Counted from the first letter of the stretch, positions 1 through 8,554 are shown. The stretch: 21,980 nt of DNA from Rhizobium sp. (GCA_003501385.1 DNPN01000026.1:1-21980), one strand, 5' to 3'. Made by a program: numbers and translations. The notes: a model not told the origin generated them from the sequence alone.

Positions 1-273
1 CGTGCACGGATTCATCGCGCGCTATCGCGCCCAACCCTTTTGTTCGGAGCCGATCGCGAGTTGGTTTTGATGACTGGTCTGATTGCGGTGATTTTGATTT
101 TTGTGCTGTTGAAGCCAATCACCGCAGTGCTTGGTATCGCCATCTGGATCATGGTCGTTGGTCTTTTGCGCATGATGGCCAAAGCAGATCCCTTCATGCG
201 CCGGGTCTATCTGCGCCACATCCGCTACAAACACTATTACCGACCGACGTCATCGCCATGGCGGAGATATTGA
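1..273 (+). CDS. trbD: TrbD (VirB3-like) T4SS inner-membrane protein, 5' partial
   Basis: TrbD/VirB3 is a small inner-membrane component that works with the TrbE/VirB4 ATPase in mating-pair formation. The frame is open from base 1 and reads RARIHRALSRP then LLFGADREL before the hydrophobic part. That Arg/His-rich lead-in followed by a G-A-D/E-R-E-L segment is typical of VirB3/TrbD. A TTG at position 40 could be read as a start, but the homologous lead-in shows the gene begins upstream of the window. Two closely spaced hydrophobic stretches (about residues 22-54 of the visible 90) form the membrane hairpin, and the C-terminus is basic and aromatic. It lies 29 bases before trbE. Identity rests on this sequence pattern and on its position before trbE. 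Confidence 0.85.
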   Translation, partial: RARIHRALSRPTLLFGADRELVLMTGLIAVILIFVLLKPITAVLGIAIWIMVVGLLRMMAKADPFMRRVYLRHIRYKHYYRPTSSPWRRY

Positions 274-302
274 AATTGACGCATTGAAACAGACATATTG
301 AT

Positions 303-2789
303 ATGGTTGCACTCAAACGCTTTCGACATACAGGATCATCCTTTTCTGATCTTCTGCCCTATGCCGCCCTGGTTGATAACGGTGTCTTGCTGTTAAAGGA
401 CGGCGGCTTGATGGCCGGCTGGTATTTTGCAGGACCCGACAGCGAGAGCTCGACAAGCTTTGAGCGCAATGAAGTCTCGCGCCAGATCAACAGCATTTTA
501 GCGCGTCTTGGCAGCGGCTGGATGATCCAGGTGGAAACGGTTCGCATTCCCTCCAACGGTTATTCACTGCCCGAGCATTCTCAATTTCCAGATCCCGTCA
601 CGGCTCTTATCGATGAGGAGCGGCGTCAGCACTTTGAGGCAGCGCACAGTCATTTTGAAAGCCAGCATGCGATGATCCTCACCTACCGGCCACCGGAGAG
701 GAACACATCGAAACTGGTCAAATATATCTATGCCGATGAAGAGAGCCGCAACACCTCTTTTGCCAGCCGCACGCTTGACTATTTTCGGACAACAATCCGG
801 GAGTTCGAGCAATATATGGCCAATGTCGTCACCATCCGGCGCATGGTGACGCAAGAAGCTGAGGTCGGCGATGGCAGCCGGATCGCGCAGTATGATGAAC
901 TTTTGCAATTCATCCGCTTTGGCCTTGTCGGTGAGAACCATCCAATCCGGCTTCCAACCATTCCGATGTACCTCGACTATGTGGTAACCGCGGAATTCCA
1001 CCACGGGCTTTCGCCACTGATTGATGGCCGCCACGTTGGTGTTGTTGCCATTGATGGCTTTCCATCAGAAAGCTGGCCGGGCATTTTGAACGCCCTCGAT
1101 CTAATGCCGATCCCTTATCGTTGGTCCTCGCGGTTCATCTTCCTTGATCCAGTTGAAGCCCGCACTGTGCAAGAAAGAACCCGCAAAAAATGGCTGCAAA
1201 AGGTGCGGCCGTTCACGGATCAATTGTTCAAAACCAATTCCGGATCGCTGGATCAGGATGCCATGCTGATGGTGACTGAAACCGAAGATGCAATGGCGCA
1301 GGCCAACTCGCAACTCGTGGCTTTTGGCTATTATACCCCCGTCATCGTGCTGTTTGACACCAATGCGCAACGCTTGCGCGACCACTGTGAATCTGTGCGC
1401 CGTCTCATTCAAAATGAAGGTTTTGGCGCACGGATTGAAAACCTCAATGCCACCGAGGCTTTCTTGGGCAGTCTTCCTGGTGTGTCTTATGCCAATGTCC
1501 GAGAGCCCTTGGTCAGCACCCGTAATCTTGCCGATTTAACGCCGCTCAATTCCGTGTGGGCCGGTGAAGCCTCTGCCCCTTGCCCCTATTATCCACCGGG
1601 ATCGCCACCCCTCATGCAAGTGGCATCGGGTTCGACCCCGTTTCGGTTCAACCTACATGTCGATGATCTCGGCCACACCTTGATGTTTGGGCCAACGGGT
1701 ACCGGCAAATCCACGCTTCTTGCACTGATTGCCGCGCAGTTCCGTCGCTATAAAGATGCGCAGGTCTTTGTCTTTGACAAGGGCCGATCAATGTATCCGC
1801 TCACCGTCGCCATAGGTGCCGATCATTACCATATTGGGCAGTCTGACACGCTGGCGTTTGCACCACTCTCATCCCTGGAAGACGATACAGACAAGGCCTT
1901 TGCTGCGGAATGGCTGGAGACCTTGATTGCCCTTCAGGGTGTGAGTGTGTTGCCGGAACACCGCAATGCTATCACCACCCAGATTGGCCTGATGGCGCAG
2001 TCCACACGCCGATCCTTGTCGGATTTCGTGTCGGGTGTGCAGATGCGTGAGATCAAAGAAGCTCTGCACTATTACACCGTCGATGGTCCAATGGGGTCGC
2101 TGCTTGATGCCGAGGAAGACGGTCTGTTGTTCTCAAATTTTCAGACTTTTGAAATCGAAGAGCTGATGAATATGGGGGATCGGAACCTCATTCCGGTGCT
2201 GCTCTATCTGTTTCGGCGCATCGAGAAACGGCTGACCGGGGCGCCAAGCTTGCTGATCCTGGATGAGGCCTGGGTCATGCTCGGCCACCCTGTGTTTCGT
2301 GACAAAATCCGCGAATGGCTGAAAGTGTTACGCAAAGCCAATTGCGCGGTTCTGCTGGCCACGCAATCGATTTCCGATGCGGACAATTCCGGCATCATGG
2401 ATGTTTTGAATGAGAGCTGTGCGACCAAAATCTGCCTCCCGAATGGGTCGGCACGCGATGGCAAGCCCCGGATCTTCTATGAAGAGCTCGGCTTTAACGA
2501 TCAGCAGATCAACATCATCGCCAATGCCACGCCAAAGCGCGATTACTACGTCACCTCTCCTGAAGGACGCCGGTTGTTTGACATGGCGCTTGGACCGATC
2601 ACGCTCTCCTTCGTTGGTGCATCCGGCAAGGATGATCTCAGACGCATTGATGAACTTCGCAAACATCATGGAAAGGACTGGCCCGTCCATTGGCTTAGAA
2701 TGAGAGGGATTGATCATGCAGACACGCTCCTTGGCTCTCAGCACTGCCGTGACACTGCTGTGCACGACGGCTTTGATCGGCAAGGCTAA
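303..2789 (+). CDS. trbE: TrbE (VirB4-like) conjugative transfer ATPase
   Basis: This is the large cytoplasmic/inner-membrane ATPase that energises pilus assembly and substrate transfer in type IV secretion. The 828-residue product has a CagE/TrbE/VirB4 N-terminal half and a C-terminal P-loop ATPase half. Walker A GPTGTGKST lies near residues 462-470 and Walker B LLILDEAW near 650-657; LRKANCAVLLATQS follows, as in VirB4. Its length is normal for TrbE. The reading frame does not stop at the tryptophan-rich end (DWPVHWLRMRG) where I would expect the family to finish. It continues about 25 codons into the next gene, giving a 74-base overlap with trbJ. Family identity is secure; the functional meaning of the extended tail is unknown. 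Confidence 0.96.
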   Translation: MVALKRFRHTGSSFSDLLPYAALVDNGVLLLKDGGLMAGWYFAGPDSESSTSFERNEVSRQINSILARLGSGWMIQVETVRIPSNGYSLPEHSQFPDPVTALIDEERRQHFEAAHSHFESQHAMILTYRPPERNTSKLVKYIYADEESRNTSFASRTLDYFRTTIREFEQYMANVVTIRRMVTQEAEVGDGSRIAQYDELLQFIRFGLVGENHPIRLPTIPMYLDYVVTAEFHHGLSPLIDGRHVGVVAIDGFPSESWPGILNALDLMPIPYRWSSRFIFLDPVEARTVQERTRKKWLQKVRPFTDQLFKTNSGSLDQDAMLMVTETEDAMAQANSQLVAFGYYTPVIVLFDTNAQRLRDHCESVRRLIQNEGFGARIENLNATEAFLGSLPGVSYANVREPLVSTRNLADLTPLNSVWAGEASAPCPYYPPGSPPLMQVASGSTPFRFNLHVDDLGHTLMFGPTGTGKSTLLALIAAQFRRYKDAQVFVFDKGRSMYPLTVAIGADHYHIGQSDTLAFAPLSSLEDDTDKAFAAEWLETLIALQGVSVLPEHRNAITTQIGLMAQSTRRSLSDFVSGVQMREIKEALHYYTVDGPMGSLLDAEEDGLLFSNFQTFEIEELMNMGDRNLIPVLLYLFRRIEKRLTGAPSLLILDEAWVMLGHPVFRDKIREWLKVLRKANCAVLLATQSISDADNSGIMDVLNESCATKICLPNGSARDGKPRIFYEELGFNDQQINIIANATPKRDYYVTSPEGRRLFDMALGPITLSFVGASGKDDLRRIDELRKHHGKDWPVHWLRMRGIDHADTLLGSQHCRDTAVHDGFDRQG

Positions 2790-3510
2790 TGCTGGTGGTG
2801 CGATCGGTGGCGGTGCCACCGAATTCACCCAGATTGCCAACAATGGCCAATTGCTCGATCTCGCGGGCAAGAGTGCCACGCAAATCTCCAATCAGATCTC
2901 CCAGATCAACAACCAGGTGACGCAGATCACCAATCAGCTGAAGATCTATGAAAACATGCTGCAAAACACCCTGCAACTTCCGCAAAATGTCTGGGCGGAT
3001 GCTGAGAAAAACCTGTCGCAGCTGCAAGGCATTGTTCGCCAGGGGCAGGGGATTGCGTTTTCGATGGGCAATCTTGATGACATCCTCAAACAGCGGTTTT
3101 CCAGCTATGCGGATTTTCGATCAAACACACCGACGGCGGCCAGTTTTTCCGACACCTATAGCACCTGGTCGCAAACCAACCGAGACACCATCGCATCAAC
3201 ATTGAAGGCAGCTGGTTACACGTCGGATCAGTTCGCGACCGAAGAAACCACCATGCAGCAGCTCCGCTCGCAATCCGAAACGGCGCAAGGCCAGATGCAA
3301 GCCCTTCAGATCGGTCATGAGATTGCAGCCCAGCAGGTAGAACAAATGCAAAAGCTGCGCGGCATTGTTTCCCAGCAAATGACCATGATGGGCACCTGGT
3401 ATCAGTCCCAGCAGGCGGAAAAGGATCTTGCCAAAGCACGGGCGGAGAAGTTTTTCGACGGAACATCTCTACCCACAACCGGTGGCAAGGAAATCGGCGT
3501 GGACTTTTGA
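2716..3510 (+). CDS. trbJ: TrbJ (VirB5-like) P-type conjugative transfer protein
   Basis: TrbJ is an exported, coiled-coil-rich protein equivalent to VirB5, a minor pilus/adhesin component. The chosen ATG at 2716 has a GAGAGGGA ribosome site at 2702-2709; a TTG two codons earlier is less likely. The first ~25 residues (MQTRSLALSTAVTLLCTTAL...ANA) are a signal peptide. The mature protein begins with a Gly-rich TEFTQIANN segment and has long Gln/Asn-rich helices (SNQISQINNQVTQITNQ) and a second helical stretch near residues 180-230, as in TrbJ. The start lies inside the end of trbE (74-base overlap), suggesting translational coupling. The C-terminus LPTTGGKEIGVDF is repeated almost exactly at the end of the next protein. 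Confidence 0.92.
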   Translation: MQTRSLALSTAVTLLCTTALIGKANAGGAIGGGATEFTQIANNGQLLDLAGKSATQISNQISQINNQVTQITNQLKIYENMLQNTLQLPQNVWADAEKNLSQLQGIVRQGQGIAFSMGNLDDILKQRFSSYADFRSNTPTAASFSDTYSTWSQTNRDTIASTLKAAGYTSDQFATEETTMQQLRSQSETAQGQMQALQIGHEIAAQQVEQMQKLRGIVSQQMTMMGTWYQSQQAEKDLAKARAEKFFDGTSLPTTGGKEIGVDF

Positions 3511-3512
3511 TC

Positions 3513-3704
3513 ATGTCAAAAACGTATCTATACCTGATCATCGCGCTTCTCATCAGCATTGCCGGAACGGCAAGCTATGTCTTTGTCATCCAACCAACCG
3601 TGAAGGATGATGCTGAACTGCGGCGACGTGCTGAGAACATGTTTCCGAGTGGTACCAAACATCTACCCACGACTGGTGGAAAAGAAATTGGAGTGGAGTT
3701 CTGA
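3513..3704 (+). CDS. trbK: TrbK-like small protein (putative entry exclusion)
   Basis: The 63-residue product consists of an N-terminal hydrophobic segment (about residues 5-25: YLYLIIALLISIAGTASYVF), which is a signal anchor or signal peptide, and a short charged tail. It sits between trbJ and trbL, the position of trbK in Ti-type trb operons, where TrbK is associated with entry exclusion. There is no lipobox cysteine as in RP4 TrbK, so the RP4-type lipoprotein anchoring is not supported. ATG 3513 directly follows the trbJ stop (3510); a TTG at 3507 would overlap that stop. The last 13 residues, LPTTGGKEIGVEF, are nearly identical to the end of TrbJ although the codons differ. Function is inferred from position. 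Confidence 0.7.
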   Translation: MSKTYLYLIIALLISIAGTASYVFVIQPTVKDDAELRRRAENMFPSGTKHLPTTGGKEIGVEF

Positions 3705-3706
3705 GC

Positions 3707-4879
3707 ATGACGGCGCGCAACGCTATTGCTTTATGTGCGATTGCTGCAGTTCTATGCATAAACACATGTCCTGCACTCGCTGCTGACGGCTCTGTTCTGA
3801 CAAACTTGCAAACACAGATTCAAAGCGCGGCCAAAGGTTGGGAAAACACCATAATGGATGCTGCCAAATCCTTATTTTGGATTTTGGCCGGTATAGAGAT
3901 TGCCATTGCCGCGGTTTGGCTGGCAATCCAAGCCCCTGCAATAGAAACATGGTTCAGCGAGTTGGTTCGGCGGATCATGTACGTTGGCTTTTTTGCGTTC
4001 GTCTTGAACGAAGGGCCGGAGTTTGCAAAGGCGATCGTTGATAGTCTGTTTCAGATTGGGGCTGGCAACGGTTCAGCGTCACCCGCCAGCGTCTTTAATG
4101 CAGGCGTCAATGTTGCCAATAAATTATCACAGAATGCAAAGTTTGGACTATTCGCTGACAATGCATTGGCGATTGCCTCGGTTCTGGCAATCGTCGTGGT
4201 GGTCATCTCCTTTGCTCTGGTTGCCGCAATCTTCATTGCGGTCTGGGTTGAGATGTACGTCGGTCTGTTGGCCGGAATGATCATGCTCGGTCTTGGTGGC
4301 TCACATCACACCAAGGATTTTGCCATCCGCTATCTGGTCTATGCTTTCTCAGTCGGCATGAAACTCATGGCATTGGTGATGATTGCAAAAATCGGCTCGG
4401 ATGTTCTGATTGGCCTTTCCAATGAGAGCGCTGGAGACGACCAATTCCTGGCAACGCTCACGATCGCTGGCATTTCCGTTGTTGTGTTTTTGATCGCGTT
4501 GCAAGTGCCACAGATTATCCAGGGCGTCGTGCAAGGTGCTTCTGTCAGTAGTGGCATGGAGGTCATTCGCGCAGGCTCGTCTACGGCAAGCTTTGCAGCC
4601 GGTGCTGTCGGTGGTGCCATTGGCATGGGCCAACTCGCGGGCGGAATGAAGGATGCTTATACCGCCGCCAGAATCAATGACGGGCAATCGGCAACAAAGG
4701 CAGCAACTGCCGCATTCGGTGCTGGCGGTTCCGCTTTGGCATCGGCTGCTGCCGACAAATTGACCGGCGCACCCCATTCGCGTGGGGCCTCAACCCTTGG
4801 CCTTGCCAATCACAAACTGCGCCAAGCCAATACCACGAGTGCAAAACCCAACAACACTCAATCCTCACAAACACGATGA
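3707..4879 (+). CDS. trbL: TrbL (VirB6-like) polytopic inner-membrane protein
   Basis: TrbL/VirB6 forms part of the inner-membrane translocation platform of the conjugation channel. The 390-residue product begins with a signal-like segment ending PALAA (about residue 26). Several transmembrane helices follow, visible around residues 50-75, 85-100, 150-175, 178-205, 210-235 and 245-265. The region after about residue 275 is Ala/Gly/Ser-rich and ends in a hydrophilic Asn/Thr/Ser/Gln tail, the usual TrbL plan. VPQIIQGVVQGASVSSG matches the conserved end of the membrane domain. ATG 3707 is two bases past the trbK stop, with a GGAGTGGAG ribosome site just upstream at 3690-3698, so the two are tightly coupled. 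Confidence 0.93.
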   Translation: MTARNAIALCAIAAVLCINTCPALAADGSVLTNLQTQIQSAAKGWENTIMDAAKSLFWILAGIEIAIAAVWLAIQAPAIETWFSELVRRIMYVGFFAFVLNEGPEFAKAIVDSLFQIGAGNGSASPASVFNAGVNVANKLSQNAKFGLFADNALAIASVLAIVVVVISFALVAAIFIAVWVEMYVGLLAGMIMLGLGGSHHTKDFAIRYLVYAFSVGMKLMALVMIAKIGSDVLIGLSNESAGDDQFLATLTIAGISVVVFLIALQVPQIIQGVVQGASVSSGMEVIRAGSSTASFAAGAVGGAIGMGQLAGGMKDAYTAARINDGQSATKAATAAFGAGGSALASAAADKLTGAPHSRGASTLGLANHKLRQANTTSAKPNNTQSSQTR

Positions 4880-4902
4880 TCTGATCTTCAGGGGGAATGT
4901 GA

Positions 4903-5562
4903 ATGGCAAACAGCCCGCTAGATAACCCGTATCTTGCCGCGCGCCATGAATGGAACGAGCGCTACGGCTCTTATGTTAAATCTGCAGCACTGTGGCGCAC
5001 CATTGGAATTTTATCCCTGACCATGGCCGTCATTGGTTTTAGCTATGGGCTTTATCAATCCACCCAGGTCAAAATGGTACCCTACATCGTTCAGGTGGAT
5101 AAGCTCGGCAATGCCGTGACGAGTGGCATTCCAGCCCAGATTGAATACGCGGACGAGCGTGTTGTCCGCGCCATGCTGGGCTCGTTCGTGACAAACTTCC
5201 GCTCGGTCACACCCGATAACGTAGTCGAGAAGGGCTATATTGACCGGGTCTACGCGATGCTACGCCAGGCCGATCCTGCGACGGAAAAGGTCAATGCCTT
5301 TTATCGCAACAATTCTCCGTTTGAGCGCGCCCGCACCATGACGGTCTCCGTGGAAGTCTCCAATATCGTCGCTCTCTCCAGCCAAACCTATCAGGTTGAT
5401 TGGACAGAAGTGGAGCGTGATCGCACCGGCAAGGAATTAACAACGCGCCGCTGGCGAGGCGTTGCCACCGTGACACTCTCAGCCCCGCAAGACGAGGCAA
5501 TCATTCGTCTGAACCCGATCGGTCTTTATCTCAAAGACTTTGATTGGACCGCTCAATTGTAA
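4903..5562 (+). CDS. trbF: TrbF (VirB8-like) bitopic core protein
   Basis: VirB8-family proteins are bitopic inner-membrane proteins that nucleate assembly of the secretion channel. The 219-residue product has a short cytoplasmic N-terminus (NPYLAARHEWNERYG, the characteristic TrbF opening), one transmembrane helix near residues 31-52 and a periplasmic NTF2-like domain. Conserved pieces include VPYIVQVDKLG, the YRNNSPFERA segment and the C-terminal IRLNPIGLYLKDFDW. Length is normal for the family. A GGGGG ribosome-binding stretch precedes the ATG. The end lies 22 bases before the trbG start. Confidence 0.95.
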   Translation: MANSPLDNPYLAARHEWNERYGSYVKSAALWRTIGILSLTMAVIGFSYGLYQSTQVKMVPYIVQVDKLGNAVTSGIPAQIEYADERVVRAMLGSFVTNFRSVTPDNVVEKGYIDRVYAMLRQADPATEKVNAFYRNNSPFERARTMTVSVEVSNIVALSSQTYQVDWTEVERDRTGKELTTRRWRGVATVTLSAPQDEAIIRLNPIGLYLKDFDWTAQL

Positions 5563-5584
5563 TCAACACGCTCTGGAGAAGCTC

Positions 5585-6484
5585 ATGTTTATCAATCGAT
5601 TTTTACGCGCGGGCGTGTGCGGCAAAGGGATAATTGTTGGCATGCATCCCAATATGCGTAAGGGTAGGGATAGAGGTATCAGCATCCGCGCGATCAGTCT
5701 GATCATTGGGCTGCTGCCCGGTGTCGCCATCTCAGCGGACTATTATTCCGCCAAGGAACTCAAAGCCATGGGGATTTCCGACACATGGCGCGGCGGCAAG
5801 GGCGTTGTCACCAAAGGTGCGGACGGCAAGGTTATCTATCTCTATGGCGAGGTGCAGCCCACGGTGATTTGCGCACCGCTTCAAGTCTGCGATATTGAAC
5901 TGCAACCGGGTGAAGTTGTGCGCAACGTGCTCGTCGGTGATACAGTGCGCTGGAAGGTGGAGCCGGCAACATCCGGGGCAAGTGGCGGACAGGCGGTGCA
6001 TCTGATCGTCAAGCCATCGGAAAGCGGCCTCACCACGTCGATGGTCATCACCACATCGCGCCGAACCTATCAAATCCAGCTGAAAAGCGATCTGACCCGC
6101 TACATGGCCCGTGTCGGCTTTGACTATCCCGAAGATGTGCAAGCCAAGCTGGATGCGGTCAATCGACAAGTACAGGCCAACACCATTCCCGGCGCGGGCG
6201 TTCCTGCAGAAAACCTCAATTTTGGCTACGCAGTCTCTGGTGATGCGCGCTGGCGACCAACGCGGGTCTATTCCGATGGGGCAAAGACCTACATCCAGTT
6301 TCCAAGCTCTATGTCGTCAGGTGATGCGCCAGTGCTTTATGTGGTCAATGGCCGGGAAAACCAGATCATCAATTACCGCCTGAAGGGCAATATGATGATT
6401 GCCGACTACGTCATTGATCGCGCCATCCTCATCTCCGGGGTGGGATCTCGTCAGCAAAAAGTCAAAATCAATCGGGGAGGCTGA
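5585..6484 (+). CDS. trbG: TrbG (VirB9-like) outer-membrane core protein
   Basis: VirB9/TrbG is a periplasmic component of the outer-membrane core complex with VirB7- and VirB10-like partners. The 299-residue product carries a hydrophobic export segment (ISIRAISLIIGLLPGVAISA, about residues 35-54) and then two beta-rich halves. VIYLYGEVQPTVICAPLQVCDIELQPGE and the ending NYRLKGNMMIADYVIDRAILISGVG match the CagX/VirB9 domains. ATG 5585 has a GGAGA site six bases upstream. Because the export segment is far from the N-terminus, a start at 5654 (MRKGRDRG...) would give a more normal signal peptide but lacks a clear ribosome site. It ends two bases before trbH. Confidence 0.94.
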   Translation: MFINRFLRAGVCGKGIIVGMHPNMRKGRDRGISIRAISLIIGLLPGVAISADYYSAKELKAMGISDTWRGGKGVVTKGADGKVIYLYGEVQPTVICAPLQVCDIELQPGEVVRNVLVGDTVRWKVEPATSGASGGQAVHLIVKPSESGLTTSMVITTSRRTYQIQLKSDLTRYMARVGFDYPEDVQAKLDAVNRQVQANTIPGAGVPAENLNFGYAVSGDARWRPTRVYSDGAKTYIQFPSSMSSGDAPVLYVVNGRENQIINYRLKGNMMIADYVIDRAILISGVGSRQQKVKINRGG

Positions 6485-6486
6485 TC

Positions 6487-6960
6487 ATGTTGCCCAGACG
6501 AACCCTTCTGAAATCCATCAGTCTTTTGGTCGTTACTCCATTCTTGACACCGCTTGCGGGCTGCGTGTCCTCAAACAGCGGGTGGTTCAATCCGGCGAGC
6601 AGCATCGACAGCGTCAATCTGTCGCCATCTGCAGCACAGGCCATTGCCGGTGATCTCGTGCCAAAACTGGCTGAGCATGTCGGACCGGGTACCGGCACAA
6701 TCGCACTTCGGGCTGACAATTCCCCCTTTGCCCATGCGCTCATTGATGCGATGCGCGGTTGGGGCTATGCAGTGGCGACCCCCGATCAGCAGGCGAAGGA
6801 CGACAAGATCATTCCTGTTTCCTTTACGATCTCTCAAGCTGACACCATGATCTTTGTGCGGATCACCACGCCAAAGGTGGAGCTATCCAAGGCCTATGCG
6901 GCAAGTGCCAATGGTGCCAATCCGGCCAGCCCACTGTCTGTTTTATCACGCACATCATAA
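6487..6960 (+). CDS. trbH: TrbH-like conjugal transfer lipoprotein
   Basis: The 157-residue product has a basic N-terminus (MLPRRTLLK), a hydrophobic core and a lipobox LAGC with the acylated cysteine at residue 26. It is therefore a predicted lipoprotein exported to the envelope. It sits between trbG and trbI, where Ti-type operons carry trbH, and its length fits. The mature part is a compact alpha/beta sequence (GDLVPKLAEHVGPGTGTIAL, FAHALIDAMRGWGYAVATPDQQ), which is seen in TrbH proteins. By position and lipid anchor it may play the VirB7-like stabilising role next to TrbG and TrbI; that is inference. It ends 16 bases before trbI. Confidence 0.85.
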   Translation: MLPRRTLLKSISLLVVTPFLTPLAGCVSSNSGWFNPASSIDSVNLSPSAAQAIAGDLVPKLAEHVGPGTGTIALRADNSPFAHALIDAMRGWGYAVATPDQQAKDDKIIPVSFTISQADTMIFVRITTPKVELSKAYAASANGANPASPLSVLSRTS

Positions 6961-6976
6961 GAGGGGAGGGCAGGGG

Positions 6977-8305
6977 ATGAATGATCACGCTGAAAGCAAT
7001 TCTGTCATCCCGGACGGTTCGCCAAAGATCCGTCGACTAAACAAGGTGCCGGTCTTTGCCTTTGTCGGCTTGGTCGTGGTGGTTGGTGTCGTCATTATTT
7101 ACGGACTGGCCACACGCGGCATGTCGGGAGGCTCAGCAGGCATCAAGACGGAGCGCGGACAACCAGCCAGCAATTTTGCAGATCAGCTCAAGGCTGGCGT
7201 GCCCGATGCCGTGATTGATCCGCCACAAAAACCAGCACCGCCACCGCAACAGGACAGGGCACAAGCTCAGTTGCTAACTCCGCCTTCCGCCAATCCGTTC
7301 CAGCCAACGCCCCAGCAATCACAACAAACGGGAGTGCAGCCACCCCGGGAGACGGATAAAGAATGGCGCGAGCAATTGGCGCGGCGCAACGAGGAACAGC
7401 GTTTGCAGTTAAAACAGCAGTTGTTGATGAAGCGGCTGCAATCGGCCGATGCGGCCCTCGACAGCCCAATTGCCGTCAATCTGAAGGACGTTGCCTCGCA
7501 AGGACAGGCGCCCAATACCATGGCACCGGCAGGGCAGGGGGGTGGGTCAAGCACTATGCAATTGGGTGCTCACCCATCGGGTGCCGATCTTTATTCCGCA
7601 GCGTTGCAAGCCGTAAAGGCTGGACAAGGCAATGCTGATCCAAACGGACAGAGCAACAAGATCGAGTTTCTGAACAAAGACTTGAGTGATGCGGGCTATC
7701 TGCCAAAGCAGGTCGTGGCGCAGCAATCCCCCTATGAGCTGAAGCGCGGATCGGCCATTCCCTCCACCCTAATCACCGGCATCAACTCGGATCTTCCGGG
7801 TCGGATCACCGCACAGGTGCGCCAAAATGTCTATGACAGCGCCACCGGTCATTATCTTCTCATCCCACAAGGAACAAAACTGTTTGGCCGCTATGATTCC
7901 AAAGTCTCCTTTGGGCAATCACGCGTGCTCGTGGCCTGGACAGACATCATTTTTCCAAACGGCTCAACCCTTCAAATCGGCGGTATGGCGGGTGTTGATG
8001 TTGAAGGCTACGGCGGCTTCAAAGACAAGGTGAACAACCATTACCTCAAGACCTTTGGATCGGCCATTCTGCTCTCCATCATCGGGACCGGCATCGATAT
8101 GTCCGTGCCCCAAAGCTCAACCCTTGCCACACAAGACACCGCATCTGATGCAGCCCGGCGTAACTTTGCCAATGTGTTTGGTCGGGTTTCGGAGAAGACC
8201 ATCGACAAGAACCTCAGTGTGCAGCCAACCCTTGAAATTCGGCCCGGTTATAATTTTAACATCCTCGTCGATCAGGACATTGTCTTCCCGGGAAGTTATC
8301 AATGA
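6977..8305 (+). CDS. trbI: TrbI (VirB10-like) envelope-spanning channel protein
   Basis: TrbI/VirB10 spans inner and outer membranes and links ATPase activity to channel opening. The 442-residue product has a cytoplasmic N-terminus, a transmembrane helix about residues 22-45, a Pro/Gln-rich periplasmic linker (about 75-125), a charged helix (EQLARRNEEQRLQLKQQLLMKRLQ) and the C-terminal VirB10 beta-barrel domain. That domain carries IPSTLITGINSDLPG, GTKLFGRYDSKV and GGFKDKVNNHYLKTFG, and ends EIRPGYNFNILVDQDIVF. ATG 6977 has a GGGGAGGGCAGGGG purine run directly upstream; an earlier in-frame ATG at 6854 lies inside trbH and was not used. The stop overlaps an ATG (ATGA, 8302-8305). The last ~113 bases recur at 15776-15888. 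Confidence 0.96.
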   Translation: MNDHAESNSVIPDGSPKIRRLNKVPVFAFVGLVVVVGVVIIYGLATRGMSGGSAGIKTERGQPASNFADQLKAGVPDAVIDPPQKPAPPPQQDRAQAQLLTPPSANPFQPTPQQSQQTGVQPPRETDKEWREQLARRNEEQRLQLKQQLLMKRLQSADAALDSPIAVNLKDVASQGQAPNTMAPAGQGGGSSTMQLGAHPSGADLYSAALQAVKAGQGNADPNGQSNKIEFLNKDLSDAGYLPKQVVAQQSPYELKRGSAIPSTLITGINSDLPGRITAQVRQNVYDSATGHYLLIPQGTKLFGRYDSKVSFGQSRVLVAWTDIIFPNGSTLQIGGMAGVDVEGYGGFKDKVNNHYLKTFGSAILLSIIGTGIDMSVPQSSTLATQDTASDAARRNFANVFGRVSEKTIDKNLSVQPTLEIRPGYNFNILVDQDIVFPGSYQ

Positions 8306-8322
8306 TCATTCTTGCGGCGCTG
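8193..8322 (+). repeat. Direct repeat copy A, 3' end of trbI plus downstream junction
   Basis: This 130-base stretch matches 15776-15905 without gaps at a constant offset of 7,583 bases, with six mismatches (about 95% identity by my count). It includes the last ~37 codons of trbI, the ATGA stop/start overlap and seven codons (MIILAAL) of a following frame. Similarity stops abruptly after GCGGCGCTG on the right. It fades on the left, where protein similarity continues a few residues (VFGRVSEK versus VFGRIAQK). Confidence 0.9.
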
Positions 8323-8502
8323 GCTCGCCTCTTCCAAGGAGTTCATGTACTCGTCACGTTGTACGACAGGTACCCGCGACCCATGCTAGGCACTCAAGCA
8401 TCTTCAGCGCTTCACCGTTATCCTATAGCGTCTTACGCCATAGTCTCTGTGAATATTGATCGATACATCGAGCATATAAATCTTTTATGGCTAATGCATT
8501 GA
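8302..8502 (+). pseudogene. Truncated ORF coupled to the trbI stop
   Basis: An ORF starts with the ATG that overlaps the trbI stop (ATGA). Its first seven codons, MIILAAL, are shared with the ORF at 15885. Sequence then diverges at 8323 into a frame (ARLFQGVHVLVTLYDR...) with no recognisable family. The simplest reading is that a small gene translationally coupled to trbI was cut here by a recombination junction, and the remaining 59 codons are chance sequence. It could also be entirely non-coding. Confidence 0.35.
8423..8443. promoter_or_regulatory. Hairpin between trbI and hipB
   Basis: CTATAGCGT (8423-8431) and ACGCCATAG (8435-8443) form a nine-base stem with one mismatch and a three-base loop. 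There is no T-run, so an intrinsic terminator is not supported; it may slow trb transcripts or act as an operator. The surrounding 8440-8580 stretch is distinctly AT-rich compared with the trb genes. Confidence 0.3.
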
Positions 8503-8554
8503 TCATTCGCAGAAATTAAAATCATAAATATTTGCATTCGCTCGACCCATGATG

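Noticed and set aside
3466..3704. LPTTG in both TrbJ and TrbK tails resembles a sortase LPXTG motif
   Set aside because: There is no following hydrophobic helix and basic tail; both proteins end nine residues or fewer after the motif, and no sortase gene is present.
4349..4777. Minus-strand ORF of 142 codons inside trbL
   Set aside because: It is antisense to a clear TrbL coding sequence and is Cys/Ala-rich shadow sequence.
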